64,000 nucleotides of DNA, taken from positions 124,001 to 188,000 of the forward strand of contig CANNAE010000002.1 in assembly GCA_947502505.1 (NCBI GenBank), written 5' to 3'. This DNA comes from an uncultured Planococcus sp. (lineage in GTDB: Bacteria; Bacillota; Bacilli; Bacillales_A; Planococcaceae). Numbering within the stretch: the first letter of the stretch is position 1; the number at the start of each line of letters is the position of its first letter. Below the pieces are notes generated by a model. The model made no database searches and was not told the origin of the DNA. It saw only the letters and a program-made list of their open reading frames with translations. A program made the translations under genes and the position numbers. Shown piece after piece: positions 1 to 9,263 of this stretch.

Positions 1-40
1 CGTCCGAACGGCCACAAAACGGATATTTTTCTTTTTTTAA

Positions 41-66
41 GGTTAATGCCTGGCGACAAAGGGCAT
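41..66 (+). promoter_or_regulatory. candidate sigma-B-type promoter
   Basis: GGTTAA (41-46) and GGGCAT (61-66) are separated by 14 bases, each one mismatch from the Bacillus sigma-B consensus GTTTAA-N12-15-GGGTAT. It sits 42 bases before the first gene. The match is imperfect, so this is only a candidate. Confidence 0.3.
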
Positions 67-107
67 ATACGTAATAACTTTACAAAAGAAAATGGAGGTA
101 CAAGATT

Positions 108-998
108 ATGAGCAAAGTGACGTCTTACGCCAAGGAACTTGGCCAAGAATTCAAAAAAGACCATGCGACGACACTTGCGGCAGCCCAAGCTTATTATTAT
201 CTACTGGCAATTGTCCCCTTATTGATTTTGCTGCTGTCGATTTTGCCGTATTTACAGATCGACCCGCAGCGGGCTGTCGATTTTATCGGCACCATCCTGC
301 CGGGTGAAGTCGCCAATACATTCGAAGATACCATCGTCAGTGTCGTCACCACTCCATCCGGCGGCCTATTGACTTTCGGTATCCTCGGCACGCTTTGGTC
401 CGCATCGAACGCAATGACTGCATTCATGGAAGCGACCAACCAAGCCTATGATGTGGAAGAAACCCGGTCTTTCTTCGTGAAAAAAGGCTTGGCGATCGTC
501 TTGACGCTATTTATGCTGATTGCGGTTATCGTGGCACTTGTCCTGCCGATCTTCGGCGGCACGATCATCGATATCATCAGTGAGTTTCTGAACCTGCCTG
601 AGCAGACAGAAATCATTTTCCAGGTTCTTCGTTGGGTCATCTCCATCGTTGTCATGAGCCTGGTGCTAGCGATGCTTTATAAATTTGCGCCGAACAAGCA
701 TTTCCCGTTCAAGGAAGTCATCATCGGTGCCGTTATCGCTACAGTGTTGTGGCAGCTTGTGTCCCTTGGCTTTTCATTCTATGTATCGAATTTCGGAAGC
801 TATTCGGCCACATACGGAAGCCTTGGCGGATTGATTGTCTTGATTCTTTGGTTCTTCCTGACAGGATTGATCCTGGTCGTCGGTGCTGAAATCAATGCGA
901 TCTTGCATCGCCACCGGCATGCCAAGAGCGATTCGGAAGAAAGCAAATTGCAAACTGCTGAATCCGGCAATACCGAATCCTCAATGAACAAATATTAA
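108..998 (+). CDS. YihY/BrkB-family inner membrane protein
   Basis: 296-residue integral membrane protein of the YihY (UPF0761, BrkB-like) family. The N-terminal AAAQAYYYLLAIVPLLIL segment is the family hallmark, and about six hydrophobic segments follow (roughly residues 26-50, 85-110, 125-150, 160-190, 205-235 and 240-265). The C-terminal 30 residues are charged and probably cytoplasmic. The start is fixed by GGAGG at 93-97; an overlapping start in another frame at 92 has no support. The family was once called ribonuclease BN in error, and its function is not established. It is monocistronic, ended by a strong hairpin. Confidence 0.9.
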   Translation: MSKVTSYAKELGQEFKKDHATTLAAAQAYYYLLAIVPLLILLLSILPYLQIDPQRAVDFIGTILPGEVANTFEDTIVSVVTTPSGGLLTFGILGTLWSASNAMTAFMEATNQAYDVEETRSFFVKKGLAIVLTLFMLIAVIVALVLPIFGGTIIDIISEFLNLPEQTEIIFQVLRWVISIVVMSLVLAMLYKFAPNKHFPFKEVIIGAVIATVLWQLVSLGFSFYVSNFGSYSATYGSLGGLIVLILWFFLTGLILVVGAEINAILHRHRHAKSDSEESKLQTAESGNTESSMNKY

Positions 999-1002
999 TG
1001 CC

Positions 1003-1039
1003 AAAAGCCATCCGCTGAATCGAAGCGGATGGCTTTTTT
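1003..1039. terminator. intrinsic terminator, bidirectional
   Basis: A 13-bp stem (AGCCATCCGCT pairing with AGCGGATGGCT) with a short loop is followed by a T-run on the plus strand. It lies between the convergent brkB-like and dipeptidase genes. Its last bases overlap the stop-codon region of the dipeptidase. Confidence 0.9.
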
Positions 1040-2009
1040 ACGTCTTGCTATGATTGGTACCGATGCCAGGGCGATGCGACAGGAAATTTCGGAACGCGAA
1101 CCCTTCCACTTGGGTTTCCGAATAGCGCTTTTGCAATGCCTCGATTAAATTCGGGTAAGCCGATGCATCTTCAAGCCCCGTGACATGAGCGGAAATGCCG
1201 TCAAAATCGGACCCCAGGCCGATATGGCGCTCCCCGCCGAGCGCACATAGATGATCGATGTGGCGCAGCAAATCCTCGATTGTTGCCTGCCGGCTTGCAG
1301 GATTGATGAATTCCGGACAAAACACCGCATCGATCAAGCCATTGCGCGAAAACATCGCTTCGATTTGCCCATCGTCAAGATTCCGTGGATGCTCGCATAA
1401 TTTTCGTGCATTGGAATGGCTAGCCATCGGATAATCGGCGAGTTCCATCACTTCCCAAAATCCCGCACGCGACAAATGAGACACATCCGTAAAGACGCGG
1501 TGTTCATTGTTCAACTGCACCACTTGCTTGCCGAGCAGCGTCAACCCGCCGCCTCTAGGTTCTCCGACGCCATCAGCGCAAAGATTGGCGAAATTCCACG
1601 TCAACCCGAGCGACAGCACCCCGAGCCTATAGAGATGGCTCAGCTTCACCAGATCGTTTCCGAAAGCATCCGCTCCTTCAAGCGCAAGTACAGCACCGAT
1701 TTCACCGGGCCCAAGCCTGTCAATGTCTGCCCAGTTGCGGATATGTTTCATGAGCGGCTGCCTGAGCACTTCGCTGTAAAACAAATCGATTTGCTCGAGG
1801 CAATGCTGCCATTTCTCATTGTCCGGCAGCTCTGGATGCACGAATACCGCGAAAAACTGGACTTTCACGCCGCCCTGCTGCAAGCGCAGGAAATTGGTAT
1901 CGAGTTCTTCTCCATCGAGAAAGCGCAAGGGCTGCCCTTGGAACAATTCGTTGCGCTTTGCCGCCTGCAGCTTCAGCAAGGCATCGCAATGCGTATCGAT
2001 GATGTGCAC
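1038..2009 (-). CDS. membrane dipeptidase, peptidase family M19
   Basis: 323-residue zinc dipeptidase of the renal-dipeptidase (M19) family, which cleaves dipeptides with broad specificity including D-residues. Metal-site motifs are visible: HxD in DTHCD at residues 5-9, the bridging Glu in LALEGADAF (about 110), a His in MASHSNARKL (about 200) and a late Asp in GLGSDFDG (about 270). The start is GTG, directly abutting the TAA of the upstream amidase gene with no spacer, which suggests translational coupling. It is probably co-transcribed with that gene in a small peptide or gamma-glutamyl turnover unit; substrate is unknown. Confidence 0.88.
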   Translation of the reverse strand: MHIIDTHCDALLKLQAAKRNELFQGQPLRFLDGEELDTNFLRLQQGGVKVQFFAVFVHPELPDNEKWQHCLEQIDLFYSEVLRQPLMKHIRNWADIDRLGPGEIGAVLALEGADAFGNDLVKLSHLYRLGVLSLGLTWNFANLCADGVGEPRGGGLTLLGKQVVQLNNEHRVFTDVSHLSRAGFWEVMELADYPMASHSNARKLCEHPRNLDDGQIEAMFSRNGLIDAVFCPEFINPASRQATIEDLLRHIDHLCALGGERHIGLGSDFDGISAHVTGLEDASAYPNLIEALQKRYSETQVEGFAFRNFLSHRPGIGTNHSKT

Positions 2010-2732
2010 TTACTCATCTCCTTCTTCTGTGCAGGCACGAACAAAACCTTCGAAGATCCTCAGAGAGGCTGCGTCACCTGCACGGGCCATATTTTCCGGA
2101 TGCCATTGCAACCCGAGCGCGAAACCATGCGCTTTGCTTTCAATCGCTTCTATGACCCCATCGCTCGCGATGCCGGACACAAGATAATGATCTGGTACGT
2201 GGCGGTTCGATTGATGGTGGCGGCTATTGACCTTGAGCTTCAGAGAATCCGTTAGCCGATGCAATAACGAACCGTCCTTAACCTCGACGAAATGAGAGCC
2301 GTGTTCTCTTGGTGCCCGCTGCTGGTGTTGCAGCAAGTTACCAGACAGTTGAGATGGCGTATCCTGATACATATCTCCGCCCGCTGCGATATTCAAAATC
2401 TGCGCACCTCGGCAAATCGCCAACACCGGCTTGTTTTTTGCCAATACTTTTTCCAGCAACTCCAGTTCAAATCGGTCGCGTGAAGGAATGATGACGCCAA
2501 GACCTGGATGCGGTTCTTCGCCGAATAATGTCGGGTCTATATCCCAGCCACCAGCCAGGAACAAGCCATCGATATGCTCGGCGAGTTCTTCCAGTTCTTC
2601 CTGCCCTTCAATATGCGGCAGCATGACCGGCAAGCCGCCCGCACGGACGATCGCTTCCGTATCCGCAAGCTCTACATTGTATTCATCTTTCCCCAATTCC
2701 TTTGACGCCGTAATGCCGATGATCGGTCTCAT
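2010..2732 (-). CDS. class I glutamine amidotransferase-like hydrolase (peptidase C26, PuuD-like)
   Basis: 240-residue member of the gamma-glutamyl-gamma-aminobutyrate hydrolase family. The nucleophile Cys lies in the elbow AICRGAQ (about residue 105) and the His-Glu pair in LQWHPEN near residue 213. Families of this kind hydrolyse gamma-glutamyl amides such as gamma-glutamyl-GABA. It is the first gene of a two-gene unit with the M19 dipeptidase and ends immediately before that gene's GTG start. The pairing suggests stepwise breakdown of gamma-glutamyl or cell-wall-derived peptides, which is an inference. An upstream GAGG-type ribosome site is present. Confidence 0.85.
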   Translation of the reverse strand: MRPIIGITASKELGKDEYNVELADTEAIVRAGGLPVMLPHIEGQEELEELAEHIDGLFLAGGWDIDPTLFGEEPHPGLGVIIPSRDRFELELLEKVLAKNKPVLAICRGAQILNIAAGGDMYQDTPSQLSGNLLQHQQRAPREHGSHFVEVKDGSLLHRLTDSLKLKVNSRHHQSNRHVPDHYLVSGIASDGVIEAIESKAHGFALGLQWHPENMARAGDAASLRIFEGFVRACTEEGDE

Positions 2733-2826
2733 TTCCTCACTCCTAAATTTTTCGAATTCTTAATATATTCACCATACAGAACTTTTTTCAGGATGAAAAG
2801 GCCACTTTCCTCTTCCCCCTCAAAAA

Positions 2827-2864
2827 GAAACAGCGGCGCCAAGCCTCCCGCCGCTGTTTCTTTT
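2827..2864 (-). terminator. intrinsic terminator after the DacB-like gene
   Basis: A 12-bp perfect stem (GAAACAGCGGCG with CGCCGCTGTTTC), a 10-base loop, and on the minus strand a T-rich tail. It lies 26 bases beyond the stop of the minus-strand carboxypeptidase gene. Confidence 0.85.
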
Positions 2865-2889
2865 CACAGTCCAAGGGCACTTCTGCCAC

Positions 2890-4389
2890 TTATTCGGCTT
2901 GATATTCTGCAATCGCTTCGGCAATCGCATTTTCAATCGGCGTGACGCTAGCGAGATCGTTATTCAAGATGATGGCAAAGATCAGCCTTTCGCCATCTTG
3001 GGTCGTTGCATAGCCAGCCAGCGAAGAAACTGAAGACAAACTGCCGGTTTTTGCCTGGACATTGCCTTCTGCCGCTGTGCCTTTCATGCGGTTGCGCAAG
3101 GTCCCACCGACCAACCGCTCCGTGGCCCCTGCTACTGGCAAGGATTCGACGAACGTATCGAACCATGGCTCTTCCTGCACCCCAGCCAATAACTGCGAAA
3201 TCTCATTTGCTGGAATCAGATTGACGTGGGACATTCCCGAAGCATCGCGCAGATGGATGGTGTCGACATTGACGCCAAGCTTACCGGCAGTCGCCTCCAT
3301 CACTCTAAGCCCCGCTTCCCAGCTGCCTTCTCCGTTCACCACGCGGCCCATTTGTTTCGCCAAGGCTTCACCGTGCCCGTTATTGCTCAGTTTCATGAAC
3401 GGGATCGACAATTCTGCGAGCGTCATCGATTGATGCTCTAGCAACATGCGGCTAGACGATGGCGTTACCCCCATCTTCGTTTGTGAGTTTCCGATCAACT
3501 GGACGCCTTCTTTATCAAGTGCTTTTTCGAACAAGCTGAGCGCGTATCCGGACGGTTCATCAACAGCGATCCATTCACGCATCCGGCTGCCTTGTTCCGG
3601 GATATTGCCTTCTACAATGATTTCATTCGTGCCGTGGTCTCTCGTAATGCTCAGCGTTTTCGGTTCGCCAGCTGCCACTGTTTGGGCTTTATTAGTGATC
3701 GTCACGTAATCCGTCTCGGGAGACAAACTGACCCGCGCCTCATCTCCTGCCGCTGCGCCTGGATTCGCTTCCACGATGATCGAACCGGCGTCGTAATCTG
3801 TATTTGGCGAGGCAGTCAATGCAGATACTTGGGCTCCGACATAATACACTTCATTTTTCCAGGTCATGTCTTCAGACAAGCGCTCGTCGTCGAACCAGCT
3901 ATCATCGCCGATCAGGTCGCCTTTTACTTTATGTATGCCTTGTGCTTTCAATTCTTTTGCAAAGCGCTCGAAATCCTCCTCGAGCAATGTCGGGTCGCCT
4001 TTGCCTTTCAAATAAAGATTTCCTTGCAGCACTTTGCCCTTCAGTTCGCCATCTGTATGGATTTCTGTCGAGAACCGGTGATCTTCCCCTAAATTTTCAA
4101 GTGCCGCCGCTAAAGTGAACAGCTTCATATTGGATGCCGGTTTCAGGCGGATGTCGCCAAAATGATCGTATATTTTTTCCCCGTTGTCCGCTTTTCGGAT
4201 GCTGACGCCAGCCAGCGCGCCATTTAGCCTTTCATCTTGAAGAATGCCGTTCACTTGCGCCGTTAACCCTGCAAATTCACTGTCTGCCCCAGCCATTTCC
4301 CCATCACTTCCCATCTGCAGCGGGGATGCCGCCAAAACCCCTGCCAGCACAAGCAATCCCGCTGCTTTCCATTGCTTCCATTTCATCAT
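2890..4389 (-). CDS. dacB: D-alanyl-D-alanine carboxypeptidase/endopeptidase (PBP4 class, family S13)
   Basis: 499-residue low-molecular-mass penicillin-binding protein that trims or cleaves peptidoglycan stem peptides outside the membrane. A signal peptide is clear (MMKWKQWKAAGLLVLAGVLAA). All three PBP motifs are present: SxxK as SNMK (about residue 87), SxN as SNN (about 335) and KTG in AKTGSLSS (about 448). The long insert between SxxK and SxN is typical of class C type-4 PBPs. It is monocistronic with its own terminator and unrelated to the neighbouring ribose operon. The symbol follows the E. coli-type dacB family, not Bacillus dacB. Confidence 0.9.
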   Translation of the reverse strand: MMKWKQWKAAGLLVLAGVLAASPLQMGSDGEMAGADSEFAGLTAQVNGILQDERLNGALAGVSIRKADNGEKIYDHFGDIRLKPASNMKLFTLAAALENLGEDHRFSTEIHTDGELKGKVLQGNLYLKGKGDPTLLEEDFERFAKELKAQGIHKVKGDLIGDDSWFDDERLSEDMTWKNEVYYVGAQVSALTASPNTDYDAGSIIVEANPGAAAGDEARVSLSPETDYVTITNKAQTVAAGEPKTLSITRDHGTNEIIVEGNIPEQGSRMREWIAVDEPSGYALSLFEKALDKEGVQLIGNSQTKMGVTPSSSRMLLEHQSMTLAELSIPFMKLSNNGHGEALAKQMGRVVNGEGSWEAGLRVMEATAGKLGVNVDTIHLRDASGMSHVNLIPANEISQLLAGVQEEPWFDTFVESLPVAGATERLVGGTLRNRMKGTAAEGNVQAKTGSLSSVSSLAGYATTQDGERLIFAIILNNDLASVTPIENAIAEAIAEYQAE

Positions 4390-4572
4390 GTCCCTTTCCC
4401 CTCCATTTGTTTTAAAAAATGTACCACAAAAAAGTGAGAATTTTCTGGTAACAGAATAATCAGAACTAATGACTTACTACTATTTTATATTACTAGTAAA
4501 AAAATCCAAATAAAATCTATCTTTTTCTTTGATTTCTTTATCCATACGTTCTTTCCGCCTAACTGCATTAAA

Positions 4573-4603
4573 AAACCGCACCGGCGAATTGCCGGTGCGG
4601 TTT
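4573..4603 (-). terminator. terminator of the ribose operon
   Basis: A perfect 13-bp stem (AAACCGCACCGGC with GCCGGTGCGGTTT) and a 5-base loop, with T-tracts on the minus strand, 9 bases after the rbsB stop. Confidence 0.92.
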
Positions 4604-4611
4604 CTTCTTGA

Positions 4612-5535
4612 TTAAGGCTGGATCAATTCCAATTCTACCGGAATCGATGTTTCCACTTCTTCGCCGTCCAAGTGCTGGATGGCTGTTTCAACTGCCATTT
4701 CCCCGATCAATTCGGGTTTTTGGGCAACCGTTCCGTCTAGGCGGCCTTCTTCGACTGCAGCTACTGCATCGTTTGTGGCATCAAAGCCGACAACCGCGAC
4801 ATCTTTGCCCGCAGCTTCGATCGCTTCAAGCGCACCAAGTGCCATTTCGTCATTATGCGCAAACACTCCTGTTACATCAGGGTTCGCTTGCAGGATGTTC
4901 TCCATGACTGACAAGCCTTCTGCACGGTTGAAGTTCGCCGTTTGTTTGGCCACTACATCTAAGCTGTCAGTTGCTACGTTATTGAATCCTTCTCCGCGCT
5001 CGCGTGCTGCAGAAGATCCCGGTACTCCTTCAAGTTCCGCTACTTTCGCATCGTCGCCAACTAGTGACAATAAGTATTCGCCAGCCATTTCGCCGCCAGC
5101 TGTGTTATCCGAAGCGATGTGGGAGACCACTTCTCCGCCTTCTGCGCTGCGGTCAACAGTGATAACCGGGATATTGGCATTGTTCGCCGATTCCACTGCA
5201 GAAGCTACTGCCTCCGAGTCGACCGGGTTGATGAGAATCATGTCTACCCCTTGCTGGATCAAATCTTCTACATCACTTGCCTGTTTCGAAGCATCGTCTT
5301 GCGCATCGACAACTGATAGGCTTGCGCCCAGTTCAGAAGCTTTGGCTTCTGCGCCTTCACTCAAAGTAACGAAGAACGGGTTGTTCAAGGTCGAGATCGA
5401 GAAGCCGATTGTATAATCGCCGCTCGCATCTTCGCCGCCTGTTGTTTCTTCTGAATCTGAACCTGGTGCTTCCATGGAACATGCGGCCAAAACCATCATT
5501 GCCAAAAGAACGAACATCAATAGCATTTTCTTCAT
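4612..5535 (-). CDS. rbsB: ribose ABC transporter, substrate-binding lipoprotein
   Basis: 307-residue periplasmic-binding-protein-like lipoprotein that captures ribose at the outer face of the membrane for RbsAC. The signal peptide ends in a lipobox, VLAACS, so Cys is lipidated. A low-complexity acidic linker (SDSEETTGGEDASGD) precedes the sugar-binding fold, which begins YTIGFSISTLNNPFF. The ATG at 5535 is chosen because GGGAG lies 8 bases upstream; the longer GTG reading starts inside the ribosome site. It is the last gene of rbsRKDACB, the same order as in Bacillus subtilis. Confidence 0.95.
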   Translation of the reverse strand: MKKMLLMFVLLAMMVLAACSMEAPGSDSEETTGGEDASGDYTIGFSISTLNNPFFVTLSEGAEAKASELGASLSVVDAQDDASKQASDVEDLIQQGVDMILINPVDSEAVASAVESANNANIPVITVDRSAEGGEVVSHIASDNTAGGEMAGEYLLSLVGDDAKVAELEGVPGSSAARERGEGFNNVATDSLDVVAKQTANFNRAEGLSVMENILQANPDVTGVFAHNDEMALGALEAIEAAGKDVAVVGFDATNDAVAAVEEGRLDGTVAQKPELIGEMAVETAIQHLDGEEVETSIPVELELIQP

Positions 5536-5547
5536 TTCTACCACTCC

Positions 5548-6492
5548 CTATGCTGTTTTTTTACGGTCTAGCAATACTGCAAGCAATATAACGGCACCCT
5601 TCACCACTTGCTGGAAGAAGGAGGAAACCCCAATTAAATTCAAGCCATTGTTCAAGACGCCGATGATCAAAGCCCCGATCAAAGTGCCGACGATCCATCC
5701 GCGGCCGCCTGTCAAACTGGTTCCGCCGAGCACGACGGCTGCAATGGCGTCCAGTTCAAACATCTGGCCAGCTGTTGGCTGCGCCGAATTCAAGCGTGAA
5801 GTCAAGATTAGCGAAGCCAAGGCAGCAAGCGCCCCGACCAATGAATACACATAAATCTTGATGCGGTCGGCATTGATTCCGGAAAGCACCGAGGCTTCCT
5901 CGTTGCCGCCCACTGCATAAACACGGCGCCCGAACGTCGTTTTCTTCAAGATGAAGTAGAGAATCCCAAAGCTGACGAGCATCGTCACGACCGGAACCGG
6001 GATGCCGAGGAAATAGCCTTTCCCGAGCATTTGGAAGCTCATGCTATCGCCAAGCCCTGAAATCGGGCGGCCTTCTGTGTAGACGAGCGTCAAGCCGCGG
6101 TAGATGGTCATCGTCGCGAGCGTGGCGATAAACGGTGCCACTTTGCCTTTTGCGATGATGACGCCGTTGATGGCCCCGAGAACTGCCCCGAGGAAGAGCC
6201 CCAATAGCATCGCCAGGATCGGGTCAATTCCTGAAGCCATCATGCCGGCTGTTACAGCACCCGTTAGCGCCAAAATCGAACCGACCGATAAATCGATCCC
6301 GCCGGTCAAGATGACGAAGGTCATCCCGAATGCGATCAAGGCATTGATCGACACTTGCCGAAGGACGTTCAAGATATTGCTCATGGATAGAAAACTTGGA
6401 TTTATTGCGGTAATGATGATGATGATCAAAATCAACCCGATAAACGGCGCGATTTTTTGGAACAAGCTTGTATTAGCGGATTTCAGCTTCAA
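5548..6492 (-). CDS. rbsC: ribose ABC transporter permease
   Basis: 314-residue polytopic permease of the RbsC/XylH/AraH type that forms the ribose channel with RbsA and RbsB. Eight or more hydrophobic segments are visible; the conserved cytoplasmic loop containing GGNEEASVLSGI (about residues 205-216) contacts the ATPase. A TTG start at 6492 is preferred because AGGAGG is 8 bases upstream; a GTG at 6501 would lie on top of that site. The start overlaps the end of rbsA by 20 bases, indicating translational coupling. Confidence 0.94.
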   Translation of the reverse strand: MKLKSANTSLFQKIAPFIGLILIIIIITAINPSFLSMSNILNVLRQVSINALIAFGMTFVILTGGIDLSVGSILALTGAVTAGMMASGIDPILAMLLGLFLGAVLGAINGVIIAKGKVAPFIATLATMTIYRGLTLVYTEGRPISGLGDSMSFQMLGKGYFLGIPVPVVTMLVSFGILYFILKKTTFGRRVYAVGGNEEASVLSGINADRIKIYVYSLVGALAALASLILTSRLNSAQPTAGQMFELDAIAAVVLGGTSLTGGRGWIVGTLIGALIIGVLNNGLNLIGVSSFFQQVVKGAVILLAVLLDRKKTA

Positions 6493-7984
6493 GTTTCCCA
6501 CCTCCTGTTGCGTAATGCATAATCGTTTCCTGCGTCATTTCCTGTTTGGGCACATCTGCCGTCAGTTTGCCTTCGTGCATGACAAGCACGCGGTCAGCCA
6601 TGCCAATCACTTCCGGAAGTTCGGAAGAAATCATCAGGATGGCCACGCCTTTTGCTGCCAGTTCGTTGATGATTGAATAAATTTCTTTTTTGGCGCCGAC
6701 ATCGACTCCGCGTGTCGGCTCATCGAGTATGAGTACATCCGGTTCGATGCCGAGCCATTTCGCGATGACGACTTTTTGCTGGTTGCCTCCGCTGAGCGAT
6801 TTGGCCGCCTGTTCAGGCCCGGAAGTGCGGATGCCAAGGCGTTTCACCATACGGTCGTAAAGACTGCGTTCTTTGTCTTTTGACAGCAAGCCCTTTTTGG
6901 AGATCGTCTCAAAGTTTGCCATGCTGATGTTTTCTTCTACGGTAAAATCGACAATCAGTCCTTCGGTTTTGCGGTCTTCGGTCACATAGCCGATGCCAAG
7001 CTCTTTCGCTTTTTGCGGATTGTCGATTTTCACGGGCTTGCCATCAAGTTCCACCGTTCCTGAATCCGCTTTCTTATAGCCGAATAGCGATTGTGCGACT
7101 TCTGTGCGCCCTGCCCCCATCAAACCTGCAATCGAAACGATTTCCCCTTTGTGGATGTCGAATGAAATGTCTTCAAAGCAAGCTTTGCGCGATAAGCCTT
7201 TCACCGACAGTTTCACGTCTCCGATTGCCGAGCTCCGTTCGGGGAAACGGTCGCCGAGTTCACGGCCGACCATCAGCTGGACGATTTCTTCGAAGCTTGT
7301 CTCACTGATCTTACGTTCGCCGACAAATTCACCGTCCCGCAAGATGGTGATGCGGTCACATAGCGAAAAGATTTCTTCCATGCGGTGTGAAATATAGACG
7401 AAAGAGACTCCGCGTTTTTGAAGCTCCCGGATTGTCACAAATAAAGTTTCGATTTCCCTGTCTGTCAGTGCCGCTGTCGGTTCATCCATGATGATCATTT
7501 CCGCTTCCATCGACAAAGCCTTGCCGATTTCGACCAATTGCTGCTGTCCTACTGATAATGTACTCGCTGGCAGGGAGGGATCCATGTCGAGCCCCAAATC
7601 CCCCAAGATCTTTTTCGTTTTGCGTTCCATCTCTTTTGTCTTCAGGATTCCAGTGCGCCCGACCGTTTCTTCGCGGCCTAGAAAAAGATTATCCGCAATC
7701 GACAAATGCGGCAGGATATTCAACTCCTGATGGATGACGGCGATGCCTTCTGCTTCCGCCTGCTTCGGCGAAGTAAATTCGACTTTTTTGCCTTTCACTT
7801 CCACCGTTCCCGAGTCACGTGTGTAGATGCCGGACATGATTTTCATCAAGGTCGATTTACCAGCGCCGTTCTCGCCCATCAAGGCGTGGATTTCACCTTT
7901 TTGCAATGAAAAATGCACGTTTTTCAAGACGGCATTGCCGCTGAACGATTTACAAATATCGGTCATGTTGATCATATTGTCCAT
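6473..7984 (-). CDS. rbsA: ribose ABC transporter ATP-binding protein (two ABC domains)
   Basis: About 503-residue sugar-transport ATPase with two ABC cassettes in tandem, as usual for RbsA/MglA/XylG. The first cassette has Walker A GENGAGKST, signature LSVGQQQ and Walker B IIMDEPTAAL. The second has the degenerate Walker A region GLMGAGRTE, signature LSGGNQQK and Walker B LILDEPTRGVD, so only part of it may hydrolyse ATP, as in homologues. The ATG at 7984 has an AGGTG ribosome site; an upstream ATG at 8002 overlaps the rbsD stop as TAATG and is an alternative. Confidence 0.94.
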   Translation of the reverse strand: MDNMINMTDICKSFSGNAVLKNVHFSLQKGEIHALMGENGAGKSTLMKIMSGIYTRDSGTVEVKGKKVEFTSPKQAEAEGIAVIHQELNILPHLSIADNLFLGREETVGRTGILKTKEMERKTKKILGDLGLDMDPSLPASTLSVGQQQLVEIGKALSMEAEMIIMDEPTAALTDREIETLFVTIRELQKRGVSFVYISHRMEEIFSLCDRITILRDGEFVGERKISETSFEEIVQLMVGRELGDRFPERSSAIGDVKLSVKGLSRKACFEDISFDIHKGEIVSIAGLMGAGRTEVAQSLFGYKKADSGTVELDGKPVKIDNPQKAKELGIGYVTEDRKTEGLIVDFTVEENISMANFETISKKGLLSKDKERSLYDRMVKRLGIRTSGPEQAAKSLSGGNQQKVVIAKWLGIEPDVLILDEPTRGVDVGAKKEIYSIINELAAKGVAILMISSELPEVIGMADRVLVMHEGKLTADVPKQEMTQETIMHYATGGGKLEAEIR

Positions 7985-8001
7985 TTCGTTCACCTGCCCC
8001 A

Positions 8002-8388
8002 TTAAAAGATGACGCCCGACTGGAGAATGACATTCGCATAAGGGCTTGCTTCCCCTGTGCGGATGATCAGCTTGGCGTTATGGCTCATCGCCTTTAATTG
8101 CTCATGGCTTATGTAGCGGCATTGCAATTGTTCGTGCATGCCAGCTTCCAACTCTTTATTGCGATCGCTTATTTCCTGGGCAATATAGGCCGCTTCTGCT
8201 TGAAAATCCTCGAGCACTGCACCCAATACCGTTTCAAAAGACGGTTCTCCGATACGGTACGATAAATCGACGCACGGTACATGCTCTGGCACCGGCAGCC
8301 CGCAATCTGCAATGACAAGCAAATCCGTATGCCCGAATCTTGCCAAATGCCCAGCGATATCGCGATTGATCATGCCTTGCTTTTTCAT
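8002..8388 (-). CDS. rbsD: D-ribose pyranase
   Basis: 128-residue mutarotase that interconverts beta-pyranose and beta-furanose ribose so that RbsK can use the imported sugar. Typical RbsD sequence is seen from MKKQGMINRDI onward, with the family His in HLARFGHTD and the C-terminal SPYANVILQSG motif. It overlaps the rbsK stop by 4 bases (ATGA) and ends at TAATG with a possible rbsA start. GGAGG lies 7 bases before its ATG. Confidence 0.95.
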   Translation of the reverse strand: MKKQGMINRDIAGHLARFGHTDLLVIADCGLPVPEHVPCVDLSYRIGEPSFETVLGAVLEDFQAEAAYIAQEISDRNKELEAGMHEQLQCRYISHEQLKAMSHNAKLIIRTGEASPYANVILQSGVIF

Positions 8389-9263
8389 TGTGTCGCCTCC
8401 ATCCGTGAAGCGACTTCCTGGCGGTTCGGCATCCCGCCTTGTGCGCCGAATTTTTCTACCGATAAAGAGGCAGCCGCGTTGGCGAAACGTACCGCTTCTT
8501 TGAACTCGCTGCCTTCTGACAAAGCCACCGCCAAGGCCCCGTTAAATGTATCTCCAGCGCCTGTCGTATCGACCGCTGTAGTTGGGAAGCCTTCGACAGT
8601 GACGTGCTTGTCGCCGTCAAAATAACGGGCGCCGTTCTTGCCAAGCGTTACGACCATGCGGTTCGGATAGCGTTCCAGCTCCAGTTCCCAGTTTGCGCCG
8701 AATAGCTCTTCCGCTTCGGTTTCGTTTGGCGTCAAAAAGTCTGCCTGTTTCATTGCTTCTGTAAACCCAGCGGCTGGTGCTGGATTCAAAATAGCCGGAA
8801 CGCCGAGCTCCTTAGCGACTTGCAGTGTGTATTCCACTACCGAAATCGGCAGTTCCAATTGCAAAATGACCATTGAACTTTTTTCAATCACTGCTTTTTG
8901 GGCATCTACGTCTGCATCTGATAACTCATGATTAGCGCCTGGGACGACGATGATTCGATTATCGCCTTCTGATAGTAAAATATTGGCGATGCCGCTCGCC
9001 CCGCCCGTTTTTTTGACGCCTTGTATATCGATCTGCTCTTTTTCGAGCCCTTCGAGAAGCTGTGTTCCAAACGCGTCGCTGCCGACCGCCCCGACCATTT
9101 GGACTTGATCGCCGAGCCTTGCTGCGGCGACTGCCTGGTTGGCGCCCTTACCGCCAGGCACGGTCGTATATAAATTCCCTAGCACTGTTTCCCCTTGCTT
9201 CGGGAATCGTTCTGTCCCGACAACAAGGTCCATATTGATGCTTCCGACTACTGTAATCATCAT
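8385..9263 (-). CDS. rbsK: ribokinase
   Basis: About 292-residue PfkB-family kinase that phosphorylates ribose to ribose-5-phosphate. It has GGKGANQAVAAARLG near the N-terminus and the PfkB signature DTTGAGDTFNGAL (about residues 235-247) carrying the catalytic Asp. The start is one of two adjacent ATGs (9263 or 9260) just after AAGGAG; either overlaps the rbsR stop (ATGA/TGATG). A much longer open frame upstream of this point is antisense to no gene but runs through rbsR in another frame and is rejected. Confidence 0.95.
   Translation of the reverse strand: MMITVVGSINMDLVVGTERFPKQGETVLGNLYTTVPGGKGANQAVAAARLGDQVQMVGAVGSDAFGTQLLEGLEKEQIDIQGVKKTGGASGIANILLSEGDNRIIVVPGANHELSDADVDAQKAVIEKSSMVILQLELPISVVEYTLQVAKELGVPAILNPAPAAGFTEAMKQADFLTPNETEAEELFGANWELELERYPNRMVVTLGKNGARYFDGDKHVTVEGFPTTAVDTTGAGDTFNGALAVALSEGSEFKEAVRFANAAASLSVEKFGAQGGMPNRQEVASRMEATQ

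Noticed and set aside
1416..2255. Long plus-strand open frame (279 codons)
   Set aside because: It is antisense to the M19 and C26 genes, which have clear catalytic motifs and ribosome sites; the frame has no recognisable domain.
4679..5416. Plus-strand open frame of 245 codons rich in Ser/Ala/Thr
   Set aside because: Shadow of rbsB on the opposite strand; no start context.
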